NCBI GenBank assembly: GCA_028274465.1
Contig: CM051457.1
Coordinates: 109,801,982 to 109,865,981 of the forward strand
Origin: Plantago ovata
Taxonomy: Eukaryota > Streptophyta > Magnoliopsida > Lamiales > Plantaginaceae
Direction of reading: 5' to 3'
Length of the DNA stretch: 64,000 nt
The notes under the pieces are model-generated. The model was given only the letters and a program-made list of their open reading frames with translations, did no database searches and was not told the DNA's origin. This document shows, piece after piece, positions 23,223 through 37,999 of this stretch (position 1 is its first letter; the number at the start of each line of letters is the position of its first letter). The position numbers were made by a program, and so were the translations under genes.

Positions 23223-26200
23223 ATGGCTGGAGAATCATCAGATCAGCCGCCACCACCACCATCATCTAAGAAGAAGGTTGAGAAGGTATCGTTCCACAAG
23301 CTATTCTCCTTCGCTGACAGGCTCGATGATACGCTCATGATTATCGGAACTATTGGCGCGATTGGGAACGGATTGGCGCAGCCGATCATGACACTTCTGT
23401 TCGGCGAGCTTATTAACTCTTTCGGTGCTACCAATCGAAGCAATGTCGTTCATGAAGTTTCAAAGGTTCGCTGTGATTTAGCAATTTTGATTAAAATGCA
23501 TGGAACAATAAACATGCACTTAAATGATGAATTGCAGTTTAATTAGGTTAATTTGTAGTATTATTATTCACGTTTAGGTTAATTAATTAATTCATGTTTA
23601 GCAAGATATGCTAATGAATTTCAGTTTAATTAGGTTAATTCTCTGTGTCTGTTGAAGTTCAGTTCTCGTGTTGTTTCAGTCTTGTGGATCCGTGATTTCA
23701 CAGTTTTTGTTTGATTATAGTATAGTTTTGTTAGGTAGAGATATGGAGGAGTGAAGATTACAGTCTGTTTTCGGTAAATTCAGCTTAATTATAATGGTAA
23801 TAACATTCTTAATTTCTTAATTATGCAATCTTATTCAGGTATCTCTGAAATTTTTCTATTTGGCTATAGGCGCTGGCATTGCTTCAATTATGGGTGAGTA
23901 CATTCTCCATCTCAATTTTCGAATGTGTATAACTTTGAATATTCTGATGTGCATTGGGTGAGGACTGAATATATGCTGACTGCTGAGTTATCTGTCAAAT
24001 TGCCCCTGTTGTTACCTGCAGCGATGACTAGTTGGATGGTAACTGGAGAGAGGCAGGCGACTCGAATTAGAGGGTTGTACTTGAAGACCATTTTAAGACA
24101 AGATGTCGAGTTTTTTGATACTCAGACGACAACTGGAGAGGTCATTGGGAGGATGTCTGGTGATACCATCCTCATTCAAGAAGCCATGGGCGAAAAGGTA
24201 ATGTGGATCAATCATTCCAAATTTGGGTAGTCACTTGTAAATTGTTTTTCTAATAAGTCATTATATCAGGTCGGAAAGTTCATTCAGTTTACATCAACAT
24301 TCGTTGGAGGAGTTGCAATTGCTTTCTGGAAAGGGTGGCGACTTGCTTTAGTGGTTTTGGCAACCATTCCGGCTCTGGTCTTTGTTGGAGCATGCACGTC
24401 AATTATTATGTCAAAGATGGCAAGTCGAGGACAGATTGCATATGCAGGGGCAGGAAGTGTAGTGGAACAGGCCATTGGAGCAATTAGGACGGTATGCCAC
24501 TTTTTTTTTAATCTGTTCAAAATATTAAGCATCATTTACTGGTAAATTTTAAATGTTCCCCAGGCATTGCCCATGGGGTATACTGAAAAATTGGTGGTGC
24601 CTAATAGATAGTGTTGAAGTAGTAGTTATACTGCTGTACATTCTTAGGTTGAAGATCACATTTCAGCAGCAAATGCATGCCATCCAAGATACATAAAAGA
24701 ATTTCTTTGGCATGCATTCAAATACATTCCTTGATCTTACAGATTTTAAGCCCCATGAGGTGCAAAATATATATTGACAATTAAAGAATGTACAAAATAC
24801 ATTTAAACAACACGGCAGGATCATCTTCAAAGCTTAGAAGAATTTATTTCATTTGCCCCCCTGAGTATGTTTGTTGAACTTATACAGAATTAATTGTTTG
24901 TAGGTTCAATCATTCACCGGAGAACAAACAGCGACAGAAAAGTATGAACGTAAACTGGTAATTGCTTACAAATCCACAGTCAGACAAGGTCTTGCTTCAG
25001 GAGTTGGACTTGGTTCGATGATGTTGGTTATCTTTGGTAGTTATGGACTTGCTGTTTGGTATGGTGCGAAATTGATTATTGATAAAGGATATAATGGTGG
25101 GAGAGTCATCAACGTAATCATGGCCCTTATGACTGGTGGAATGTAAGTATTGTTACTTTATTTAACTGAAGCATTTTGAGATTAAAATTGTCATAGAAAT
25201 TGTAGAAGAGAAGGAACGACATGCAGTCTTAACAACATATTTAAATTTTGGTGTGACAGGATGAGTTTATAAATTTCATATGTTTTATCATGGAGTTATA
25301 CAACAATTTCCTTGAATACGACTTAAACATCAAGAAACAATGAACATTAAAATCAAATTGTCAACTTTTGGTAGTTAGTTGGTATTTCACAAGCGTTATT
25401 GTTCTTCTGATGTGCTTAACAGATCACTTGGCCAGGCATCCCCTTCTGTTAATGCGTTTGCAGCAGGGCAAGCTGCAGCTTACAAGATGTTTGAGACTAT
25501 TGAAAGAAAACCAAAAATTAATGCATCCGACAATACTGGGATTGTTCTGGAAAATGTAAGAGGTGAAATTGAACTCAAAGATGTGCATTTCAGATATCCT
25601 GCAAGGCCAGAAGTACAGATTTTTTCGGGGTTCACATTGCATGTTCCTAGTGGAAAAACCGCAGCGTTGGTTGGTCAAAGTGGAAGTGGAAAGTCAACAG
25701 TAATCAGTTTATTGGAGAGGTTTTATGATCCTGAGGCTGGACAAGTACTAATTGATGGGGTTGATTTGAAGACGTTCAGACTTAAGTGGATAAGAGGACA
25801 TATAGGACTTGTTAGTCAGGAACCTATCCTTTTTGCAACTACTATGAAGGAGAACATTTTGTATGGAAAAGAAGATGCGACTGATGAAGAGATTAGGAAA
25901 GCCATTCAACTTTCTAATGCTGCTATATTTGTTGATAAGCTGCCCAAGGTACATTACACTCGATGATCTGAATTCTTTGGGATCTCTTTTCGCTGATCTT
26001 CTGAGAATCAAGTTATAATCTGTCTTCCAGTATGTAAAGAGATCAAGATTAAAAAAAAAAAATACTTTCCTTATTATCCAACGAAAATTTAGCATTTTGT
26101 TTCTAGGGATTTCATACAAGTTTGTTACAATCTCTTGGATTTTACTAAAACTCATGTTGTCTTATATGCAGGGTCTTGACACAATGGTAGGTGAACATGG

Positions 26201-29115
26201 AACTCAGCTCTCCGGGGGTCAGAAACAAAGAATTGCCATTGCTCGGGCAATTTTGAAAAATCCTAAGATACTTCTTCTTGATGAAGCTACTAGTGCACTT
26301 GATGCTGAATCAGAACGGATAGTACAAGATGCCCTTGACAATGTTATGACCAACCGGACAACAGTTGTTGTTGCACATCGTCTGACAACTATTAGAAATG
26401 CAGACCTCATAGCAGTAGTGAATGCTGGTAAACTAGTAGAGCAAGGTACAGGCCCAAAAATTATTCTACTTATAATACTACGATTAGTGACTAAAGTTGA
26501 TTCCATCACTTGGAATGTGGTTGAAAATGCATTTACCCTACATATATATTTTAAGTGCTGTTGATATTATGTCTATGTTCTAAGGAGCTTATGAATTTCT
26601 CTTTTGAAATTTGAACGCTAGGCACACATAATGAATTGATAATGAATCCAGAAGGAGCATACAGCCAGCTTATCGGCATGCAAGAAGGGAATAAAGTATC
26701 TGAAAGTAAAACAGATGCTGAACTTTATGAGACAAATGATGGTTTAGACCTAGATCAAAGCTTGAGCAAGTTGTCTAGCCAAGACATTTCGATGAGGAGA
26801 TCTACAAGCCATAGTGTTTCCTGTGGTATTCCTAGCTCCATCAATATTCATGAATCCCAAATGACAGGCAGTACACATGAGAATGATGAAAAACAGTCGA
26901 AAAAGCCTAAGAAAGTTCCTTTCTGGCGGCTTGCATACTTAAACAAACCAGAACTACCATTCTTGCTGTTTGGTTCACTTGGTGCAGGAGGACATGGGGT
27001 TATGTTCCCAGTTTTCGGACTTCTATTATCCACAGCCATTAGAATCTTCTTTGACCCTCCGGGAAAGATGAGGAAAGAATCAGAATTTTGGGGGCTTATG
27101 TTTTTTGTTCTGGGAGCATCCATGCTTGTGGTTATTCCAATACAGATGTGCAATTTTGGGATTGCGGGTGGGAAATTGATCCAGAGGATTCGCTCTATGT
27201 GTTTTAAGAAGGTTGTTCACCAGGAGATCAGCTGGTTTGACGATCCAGCCAACTCAAGGTCTCATGTTTGTCCTTCAACATGCAAAATATTGAAATTTAA
27301 TGTTTTTTTACTTAATATCTGAAATGAAGGTACCTTTTGATTCCAGTGGAGCAGTTGGGGCAAGATTATCAACTGATGCTGCAACTGTAAGGAGCTTAGT
27401 AGGCGACACACTGGGATTAGTAGTACAAAACATTGCAACAGTTATAGCAGGACTTGTTATCGCTTTCACTGCTAATTGGATGCTGGCATTTATATTATTG
27501 GCTACCTTGCCCATTGTTGGTTTACAAGGATATTTGCAGATGAAGTTCCTCAAAGGGTTCAGTGCTGATGCCAAGGTCCTTTTTATTCTTATAAGAACTA
27601 ACTAATAGTGTTTTTTGTCTGAGATTTACGCACGTACTTCTCTGCAAATTTTCTGTGAGATATAAATGTGCTTACACGGGTTGAATCTGATTCAATTGAT
27701 TTAAAAAATTCTTCGTATTAGAAACTTCACTAATAATCTCTGTGTGTTGTATATATGCTATGCAGTTAATGTATGAAGAGGCGAGCCAAGTGGCAAATGA
27801 TGCAGTTAGCAGCATTAGAACTGTGTCATCATTTGGTGCTGAAGACAAAGTAATGAAAGTTTATGAAAAGAAATGTGAGGGTCCACTGAAGAAAGGAGTT
27901 AGGCTTGGAGTAGTAATTGGAGCATGTGTCGGATTCGGTTCTTTTGCAATGTTTTGCAGCAATGCATTTGTCTTCTACATTGGATCTGTTCTTGTAGCTC
28001 ATGGGAAAGCATCATTTGGAGAAATATTTAAGGTAACGTATGGGCAATAGTTATATAAAATGTATTCAAAAGATAAAACTTCAGTTTAACGAAACAAGAA
28101 ACACTGCAGGTATTTTTTGCCTTAACACTGTCAGCTATAGGCGTTTCACAAGCTTGTGCGACTGCTCCAGATGTCAGCAAAGTTAATGATTCTGCTGCCT
28201 CAATATTCCAGATTCTTGACAGTGAGCCTACAATCGACTCAAGTTCTGATGAGGGCACTATACTCAATCATGTTAAGGGCGATATTGTGCTAAGACATGT
28301 AACGTTCAAGTATCCAACACGTCCTGATATTCAAATCTTCAAGGATTTATGTCTGAACCTACCAGCCGGCAAGGTTAGTGTAATTGTTTAGCAAGAGTAT
28401 CTTACTCCTCTTCGTTCCATGTTTAATTATTTTATTTTTTGACATGAAATCTACTGTGTTTTGTTTTCAGACTGTGGCACTAGTTGGAGAGAGCGGAAGT
28501 GGAAAATCCACTGTAATAAGTCTAATTGAACGATTTTACAATCCTGAATCAGGGCAAATCTATTTGGACGGAGTGGAAATTTACAAGTTCAAGCTGAGAT
28601 GGCTGAGGCAACAAATGGGGCTCGTAAGCCAAGAGCCGACTCTCTTCAATGAGACAATACGCAACAACATTTCATATGGTAAAAAGGGAGACGTCTCAGA
28701 AGAGGACATCATTGAGGCAACTAAAGCCGCCAATGCATACAATTTTATCTGTGGATTACCTCAGGGCTTTGATACAAACGTTGGAGAAAGAGGCGTTCAA
28801 TTGTCAGGTGGACAAAAACAACGCATTGCTATTGCCAGGGCAATACTGAAAAACCCAAAAATTCTTTTGCTTGATGAGGCTACAAGTGCATTAGACGCTG
28901 AATCAGAACGAATAGTACAAGATGCTCTAGATAAAGTGATGGTAAACAGAACCACGGTAGTGGTTGCGCATAGGCTCAGTACTATAAAAGGAGCAGATAC
29001 CATCGCTGTTGTTAAGGGTGGAGCGGTTGCTGAAGAGGGGAGTCATGATGCGTTGATGAAGATACAAAATGGTGTTTATGCTTCCCTAGTTGCTCTTCAG
29101 ACAAGTTCAGAGTAG
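23223..29115 (+). CDS. ABC transporter B family, full-size MDR/PGP type (ABCB4/11/21-like)
   Basis: Twelve exons: 23223-23465, 23839-23893, 24022-24197, 24270-24491, 24904-25142, 25423-25948, 26172-26445, 26622-27258, 27347-27575, 27766-28032, 28110-28373, 28471-29115. The sum is 3777 bases, 1258 residues plus stop, all junctions in phase with GT-AG borders. The order is TMD1, NBD1, charged linker, TMD2, NBD2. NBD1 has Walker [10 protein letters not shown] from residue 396, signature LSGGQKQR from 500 and Walker [13 protein letters not shown] from 520. NBD2 has Walker [10 protein letters not shown] from 1050, LSGGQKQR from 1155 and Walker B from 1175. Both catalytic Glu are present, so both ATP sites look active. 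Sequence style ([33 protein letters not shown]) is that of the ABCB4/11/21 clade, plasma-membrane exporters that include auxin carriers; auxin as substrate is inference. Length matches the family (about 1250-1290). Confidence 0.95.
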
Positions 29116-32602
<3,487 letters not shown>

Positions 32603-32631
32603 AACTTACTTCAGCTGCCTCAAACTTACTT

Positions 32632-33288
32632 GGGGCTTTCTATTCTCAGGTCGACTTTGTATCGACCTAAACTCGGGTCTTCATTCAATAGTTGCCATGT
32701 GGCGCTTAATTTAATCTCATCCATTCATTTCGGTTCAAAGTCAACTTTGGTACGATGGATTATAATTAATTTTCTTTAACATTAAAAATCACCACAAAAT
32801 ACAAATTAACTATAATGCCCTTAATTTCAATTTATATGATTACATATACGTAAACCTTATTAATTAATCTTAATCACAAATCAAAGTTAATCGATCACAA
32901 TAATTTATCCATTTTAATGATATATAAACTATCGAACACTTCTAAATAATATACTTCGTAGCTAAAAAAATAAGCCTCTGTTATTGTCCTCTACAAATGT
33001 TGATAGCTAGTGCAATTAAATTATGAAAAAAGAAATATTCCATTCAATTGTTGTTGAAATTAATTTGATATATATTGGTTAATTTTAATTTTAGTTAAGT
33101 AAAAAAAAATTAATTTAATACTTATAAAATAGTAAGAACTTATTTAAATTATTTAAATGAATTTTTGAAAGTAGGGGTATAACTGCACATTTATATATTT
33201 TTATCAAAATTTAATAAATTAGAATGAAATATATAATAAAGACCTACATTTAGGTCGGTACGAAGCCGACCTGAGAATAGAAAGCCCC
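32632..33288. mobile_element. Non-autonomous TIR element A (Mutator-like by 9-bp target site)
   Basis: Terminal inverted repeats of about 40 bp: GGGGCTTTCTATTCTCAGGT at the left and ACCTGAGAATAGAAAGCCCC at the right, continuing inward to CGACCTAAA / TTTAGGTCG with three mismatches. The 657-bp element is AT-rich with no ORF. It is flanked by AACTTACTT (32623-32631) and AACTTGCTT (33289-33297), a 9-bp duplication with one mismatch, the length typical of Mutator-like elements. Confidence 0.8.
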
Positions 33289-33489
33289 AACTTGCTTGGG
33301 ATTGGCTAACTTGAGTACCCTTCGCACTGTACTAATTTAGTACACCATTTAATAGTTGACACTTGACACAATTTATAATAAAATAATAATTTATAAATAC
33401 AATAAATTATATATCAAAATAGCATAAAAATAATTTTAATAATTATCAATTTTCAAATGCCAAATATCAAATATTAATATTTTAATATT

Positions 33490-33519
33490 CCACCACCACC
33501 ACCACCACCACCACCACCC
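33490..33519. repeat. (CCA)n microsatellite
   Basis: About ten CAC units, inside element B. Confidence 0.9.
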
Positions 33520-33694
33520 AAGCAACCAATACCACCCTCCCAATCTAAATTATATAAAGATAAAGTCGATGATGGGCTACGGTACGGAAAGAAAGACAGG
33601 CGATAAGACCGTAAAAAATTTCACGAAATAAGCAATGATGCAGCATTGTATTAACATTGATGCAGCATCGCTTACGGCAATGTAAGTCAACAGT

Positions 33695-33790
33695 AAGCAT
33701 CAATGCTGCACTGTTGTAAATACGTTGCAACGGCATTATAATAAGCATCAATGCTGTATCGATGTAAACACATTGCAATGGCATTAGAAG
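33695..33790. repeat. 48-bp direct duplication
   Basis: AAGCATCAATGCTG starts copies at 33695 and 33743, each followed by GTAAA-ACGTTGCAACGGCATTA-type sequence with several substitutions. Confidence 0.75.
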
Positions 33791-33861
33791 AAGAACTTTA
33801 GGAATCCATGCCGCAACATTATAACAACAAAGTTGATGTTGTTGGTTGTAATATTCCAAAT

Positions 33862-33950
33862 ACCCTAAACCCTAAACCCTATACCCTAACCCTAAACCCT
33901 ATGCCCTAACCCTAATCCCTATACCCTAACCTTAAACACTAAAACCCTAT
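33862..33950. repeat. Degenerate interstitial telomere-type repeat
   Basis: Repeated ACCCTAAACCCTA, ACCCTATACCCTA and CCCTAACCCTAA units, i.e. CCCTAAA with changes, the Arabidopsis-type plant telomere motif on this strand. Confidence 0.85.
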
Positions 33951-33959
33951 AATAGTAAT

Positions 33960-33963
33960 AATT

Positions 33964-34032
<69 letters not shown>
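33960..34032. repeat. (TAA)n microsatellite
   Basis: Continuous AAT/TAA units inside element B. Confidence 0.95.
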
Positions 34033-34069
34033 TTAGTATAATGATAAAGTATGTAACAAAATTATATTA

Positions 34070-34207
34070 TGAAAATTTAGGTTATATATTTTCATCTTAT
34101 AATTTCGTTAAATATTTTATTATTATAGTTTAAGAGTAATTGAAAGTCAAAGTTGAAAGTTGTTGACCGAAAAAAATCAAAATACGAAATTACTGAGAGA
34201 ACGGAGA
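34070..34207. mobile_element. Half of a Stowaway-like MITE, related to 19100-19330
   Basis: GTTAAATATTTTATTATTATAGTTTAA and the following AGTCAAAGTTGAAAGT match the right half of the element at 19100. The end AGAACGGAGAG resembles a decayed terminal repeat. The left half is replaced by a TAA run. Confidence 0.65.
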
Positions 34208-34208
34208 G

Positions 34209-34306
<98 letters not shown>
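34208..34306. repeat. (TAA)n microsatellite
   Basis: About 33 AAT/TAA units immediately after the MITE half. Confidence 0.95.
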
Positions 34307-34825
34307 CACACTCAAACATGTTGAAAGTCATGAACGTGTATCCTTGAAAGATATACACTATCTAGAATACGCAGTGGAAGAACAAGTGGTTAATTGCTTC
34401 AACGCTAACGTATAGGTAGTAGAGTCCGTATGTAAACACACGACATCGTGCCAAAGATGGGTTTAATACTTCTAAGGTCTAACAGTATTAGTCATGACCT
34501 AACCTCACTAATCTTAATAAGCCTTAATTGAATTAATGAACATAACTTAATTAAACTGAACGTAATGAGCCCGAACTGAACTGGAGTTGATGAATCTGAT
34601 TAGTTTAACTTTAACTTATCTTAACCAGCCTCAATTTAGTTTAGTTAAGTTCATATGCCCGGTCAATATCCGTGTTTTGTTGGTGATTTTAGTGTCATCG
34701 ATTCATTTTAGTAGTAATGTGATTTGCTAGAGACTGATGCAATCTCTCGTTGAGCTCGGAACAAGTTCGGGTAGTGCGGAGTGCACGCTTGTTGAGCCAA
34801 CGAGTTATCGACCACGAATACGAAG

Positions 34826-34936
34826 CGGGGGTCAAGGGGGCTGCGCCCCCTTGCTGGGTCGAGGGGCAGCGCCCCTCGCGGGGTTGCAAGGGGCAGAGCC
34901 CCTGTACGGGGTTGCAAGGGGCAGCGCCCCGTCCTT
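34826..34936. repeat. GC-rich palindromic tandem repeat, about 28-bp unit
   Basis: GGGGTTGCAA at 34880 and 34908 (28 bp apart) alternates with self-complementary blocks AGGGGCAGCGCCCCT, GGGGCAGAGCCCC and GGGGCAGCGCCCC. Each block can form a small hairpin. Base composition is strikingly unlike the AT-rich surroundings. Confidence 0.85.
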
Positions 34937-35571
34937 TTTGGATATTTGCAACCCTTCGTCAACGAACAGGCTTGTTCGTGAACTAACGTGCCCAAGATTA
35001 TCACAATCTCAACCTGATATATTACCAACATTTTTTTATCAATTAAATATTAAGTTCACATTTTGGCCGTATTATGGATTGATCAAATAAAACCAACTAA
35101 AGCCCATATTCTCAAGTCCACAGTCTATACCTACCAGCCCATTACATTTTTTTTTCCAAAAGCACAAATACGAGTACGAAAGCGAATACAAATACGAAAG
35201 CGATTACATGGGATACCTGGATGTTATTCTCACCTCTGATTTTCAGACTAGTAGGAAAAAGGATGAGGAGGGTTTTGCTGTGTTTTGGTGAATTTTGGAA
35301 TACAAACCTAATTTAGCAAAGGCATTAATATTTTAATTTGTTTACTAAATATAATATTTAATAGAATACAAGGACCAATTTGCAAATAATTATTCTAAAC
35401 GACAAGTCGATGCTGCTGCAACAATATACATTGCTACATCAATATATCTTAAAATTAGTGGATTATTACGTATGCAATGCTGCAGCGTAATTATAATGTT
35501 GCTGTATCATTGCATACGAAACTATTTTCAAATTTGCAGTTTGGTTTTCAAGTAGTGGTATACTTATCGTA

Positions 35572-35752
35572 GTGGTCGCCGGATTAAGGTGGTTATCGAA
35601 TTTCGGTGATGGTTGTCGGATTCCGGTGGTGGTTGCCGGATTCCGGCGGTGGTCACCGGATTTTGGTGGTTGCCGGATTCCGGACCACCGGATTTTAGTG
35701 GTCGCCGGATTCCGGTGGCGGTCGTCGGATTCCGGTGGTGGTGGTGGAGTTT
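35572..35752. repeat. GC-rich minisatellite based on GCCGGATTCCGGTGG
   Basis: At least seven degenerate copies of a 20-24-bp unit containing CCGGATTCCGG or CCGGATTTTGG. Open frames across it give short peptide repeats on both strands and are not taken as genes. Confidence 0.85.
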
Positions 35753-35850
35753 AAAATACATTTTATATATTTAATTTAAATGATTATATTAATATTATTT
35801 ATAATTTTTTTAATTTAATTTACATTAAAAATTATTTTTTACTATTATGC

Positions 35851-35888
35851 GACCACTGCGAACCTATTATGCGACCACTGCGAAGCCA
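35851..35888. repeat. Short direct duplication
   Basis: ATTATGCGACCACTGCGAA occurs twice, near the right end of element B. Confidence 0.8.
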
Positions 35889-36008
35889 TGTCGCATTAAT
35901 AAATAATCAACAGTTGAGATTGAATCTTGATTTGATCTAATGGTGGAGATGGTGTACTAAAATTAGTACAGTGCGACGGTACTGAAGTTAGACGCTCCCA
36001 ACTTACTT

Positions 36009-36957
36009 CATTTTGTTTATTATATGAATTTGAACTACTTGGGGGTATACTAATTTCCCTAGTTATCAGCCGGCTTGTTGGGGCCTTTGGTAAACAACAT
36101 TCGCACTTACAGAACACAACGCCACAAAACTTTTTTTTCTCTAAATGCCACAAACTCTAGGGTGATTTTAATGAATTGGTAATATAGAGATTTCCCACAG
36201 TATTTTTGTGTGGACATGACCTTCTAGAAAGGAATGGACACCCAGAAGATGTTCTGTTGTTGATGGTATCTTGCACATAACCTTTCGTGATGCAACTCTT
36301 AGACGCGAAGATGCGAATTTCTTCGAACTAATGCCTCTTTGTATATAGCAGCTTGTTTGTTTGAGCTCCACTTCTATAGATAAGCTATGTACATATCTTG
36401 TTTGTGGATGTAAGGAATTACCTCCTTGTTTTGTAATATGAGGAAGTGCCTTCCTTTTTATTAGATAATAGTTGTGTACTATATATTTTGCCGGGTGGTA
36501 TATATATGTAAGCGGTCGTTTTCATCTCCGAATGTGATTAATGTATTACTGGTTGTGTAATTTATAATAAGTCAGAAATTTTATCAAGTTATCTTTAATG
36601 TTTTATGATGTTTAAAGCAAAAATTATTTCCCAATTCCACAATAAGATAACTTTCCTCCCAGTTTTACTTCGAATCTTAGGACCCTTGACACATTGGGGA
36701 TTAACATAACTTGATTAGAAGGAGCACTCGAATATGGGCAAGGCGCTTTTAAGCGCGTTGCTTACCCACTAGTCCGTTTATAAGTTTATATAAGTTTAGA
36801 CTAGATGGAACAGGCAATTCCAGAACCACGAGCTGCCAGTAGCATGACATGGTCAGATCTAATGAGAACAAGAGACATTAAATGCATTTAATTTTTTATT
36901 ATCTTTTTAATTAGGAAATAGGATAAAGAAATGGGTATATTATACCATCATCTTTAT
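36009..36957. other. Intergenic DNA, no gene seen
   Basis: Right flank of element B and 3' side of the S-protein homologue gene. No supported coding region. Confidence 0.4.
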
Positions 36958-37449
36958 TTAAATTATATATTTTCTACCACCGGAATGAGTGAAATTCCCA
37001 ATTGGACTACCTGGAGCGCTAGTCCCATTCCAATAATATGCGAGCCCTTTTACATCGCCTGCGCTGGTGTAGAAATAGATTCCTTCTCGTCTCGCTTCCC
37101 ATTTGCACGTTCTTAGTGGGCATTTCGGTTCAAGCTTATAGTTGTAAACATCAAAAGTTAAGTTGTTTTCTTTCCATGCGACTCGACACCAGAACTTTGT
37201 ATTCCCCCAAAAGCTGACGCAGAAATTAAACTTGAATTCTTGGGCATGATGAAGTGTATGTTCTCCAAGATCGTCATCTTTAGATTTACAGTGAACTATA
37301 ACCGGAGTAGATTTGTCCATTCGGACTATAACATATACGAACATATGTGATACAAGAAAACATGATCGTACGCGATAAACGTTGGATATCAAGAATAAAA
37401 AAGAAAAAAAAGTTATTTTAGTGTCGACTCTTTCCTTGGAACCATACAT
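36958..37449 (-). CDS. S-protein homologue (SPH, plant self-incompatibility S1 family)
   Basis: A single exon of 163 residues. The N-terminus is hydrophobic (ITFFSFLFLISNVYRVRSCF) and fits a secretion signal. The mature part carries the family pattern: VIVHCKSKDDDLGEHTLH, FKFNFCVSFWGNTKFWCRV, a FDVY strand and TCKWEARREGIYFYT, with conserved Cys in the HCKS, FWC and CxW positions. Members are small secreted proteins; in poppy the S-locus member is the stigma signal for self-incompatibility, but most plants carry many copies of unknown function. A TATA element on this strand at 37516-37508 lies about 60 bp upstream of the ATG at 37449, supporting this start. The family usually lacks introns, and its length fits (about 130-160 residues). 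Confidence 0.88.
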   Translation of the reverse strand: MYGSKERVDTKITFFSFLFLISNVYRVRSCFLVSHMFVYVIVRMDKSTPVIVHCKSKDDDLGEHTLHHAQEFKFNFCVSFWGNTKFWCRVAWKENNLTFDVYNYKLEPKCPLRTCKWEARREGIYFYTSAGDVKGLAYYWNGTSAPGSPIGNFTHSGGRKYII

Positions 37450-37507
37450 CTAGTGAGGTGATGAGAATTGAGAGTGAAAATGTTTTTTTTTTTGGAATTA
37501 TGAAGCA

Positions 37508-37516
37508 CATTTATAG
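37508..37516 (-). promoter_or_regulatory. TATA box of the S-protein homologue gene
   Basis: CTATAAATG on the minus strand, about 60 bp before the start codon, implying a leader of about 30 bases. Confidence 0.55.
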
Positions 37517-37990
37517 GCATATAGCTCTTTATGGATGATACTAGGCACAAAATATAGAATAGAAGTATAGTTAGAATATGTTATAATTTGTAAAAATTAT
37601 ATAAAGAAAAATGAAAGGAAAAAAGTATTTAAAAATTACAACAATCATGTAATTAAGCTAGTCAAAGATATTCTTTATCAAAGTTATAAAAGTTATATTA
37701 ATACAACGTACTACGAGCATTCCTTGTATTGTTTGTATAACTTATATGTATCTTTAATAAAACTATTATGCCTTTACTAAAAAGACGTCTAATTCTAGCT
37801 AGTTACATAGAATAGTGTAATTCTAAAATACATTTTCCCTTTGCTGTAATGTAGTATAATATAGCATACTAATTTGAGATAAAATTATGAAAGTATAAGT
37901 TGGACTTGTTATAATAAAGTACACGTTACACACCAAAAGCGCGTTTGTTTAGGACGGACTTGAGCGCGGGATACATGCACGAATCATGTG
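37517..37990. other. Intergenic AT-rich DNA between divergent genes
   Basis: No gene seen. It separates the S-protein homologue (minus) from the STIPL1-like copy (plus). Confidence 0.4.
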
Positions 37991-37999
37991 ATCTAGTAT

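Larger units (their letters stand above)
33298..35999. mobile_element. Non-autonomous TIR element B (Mutator-like), 2.7 kb
   Basis: Terminal inverted repeats of about 50 bp. The left starts GGGATTGGCTAACTTGAGTA and continues CGCACTGTACTAATTTAGTA; the right end read backwards starts GGGAGCGTCTAACTTCAGTA and continues CGCACTGTACTAATTTTAGT. Flanks are AACTTGCTT (33289-33297) and AACTTACTT (36000-36008), a 9-bp duplication with one mismatch. No transposase is present; the interior is a patchwork of microsatellites, minisatellites, telomere-like repeats and a MITE scrap. It abuts element A and shares its target site. Confidence 0.8.

Noticed and set aside
34092..34358. Open frame with a long poly-Tyr run on the minus strand
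   Set aside because: It is the (TAA)n microsatellite read as TAT codons; not a gene.
35564..35761. Repetitive open frames on both strands
   Set aside because: Both are readings of the CCGGATTCCGG minisatellite.
36168..36371. 67-codon minus-strand frame with balanced composition
   Set aside because: No family recognised and no supporting splice or promoter signals; left unannotated.
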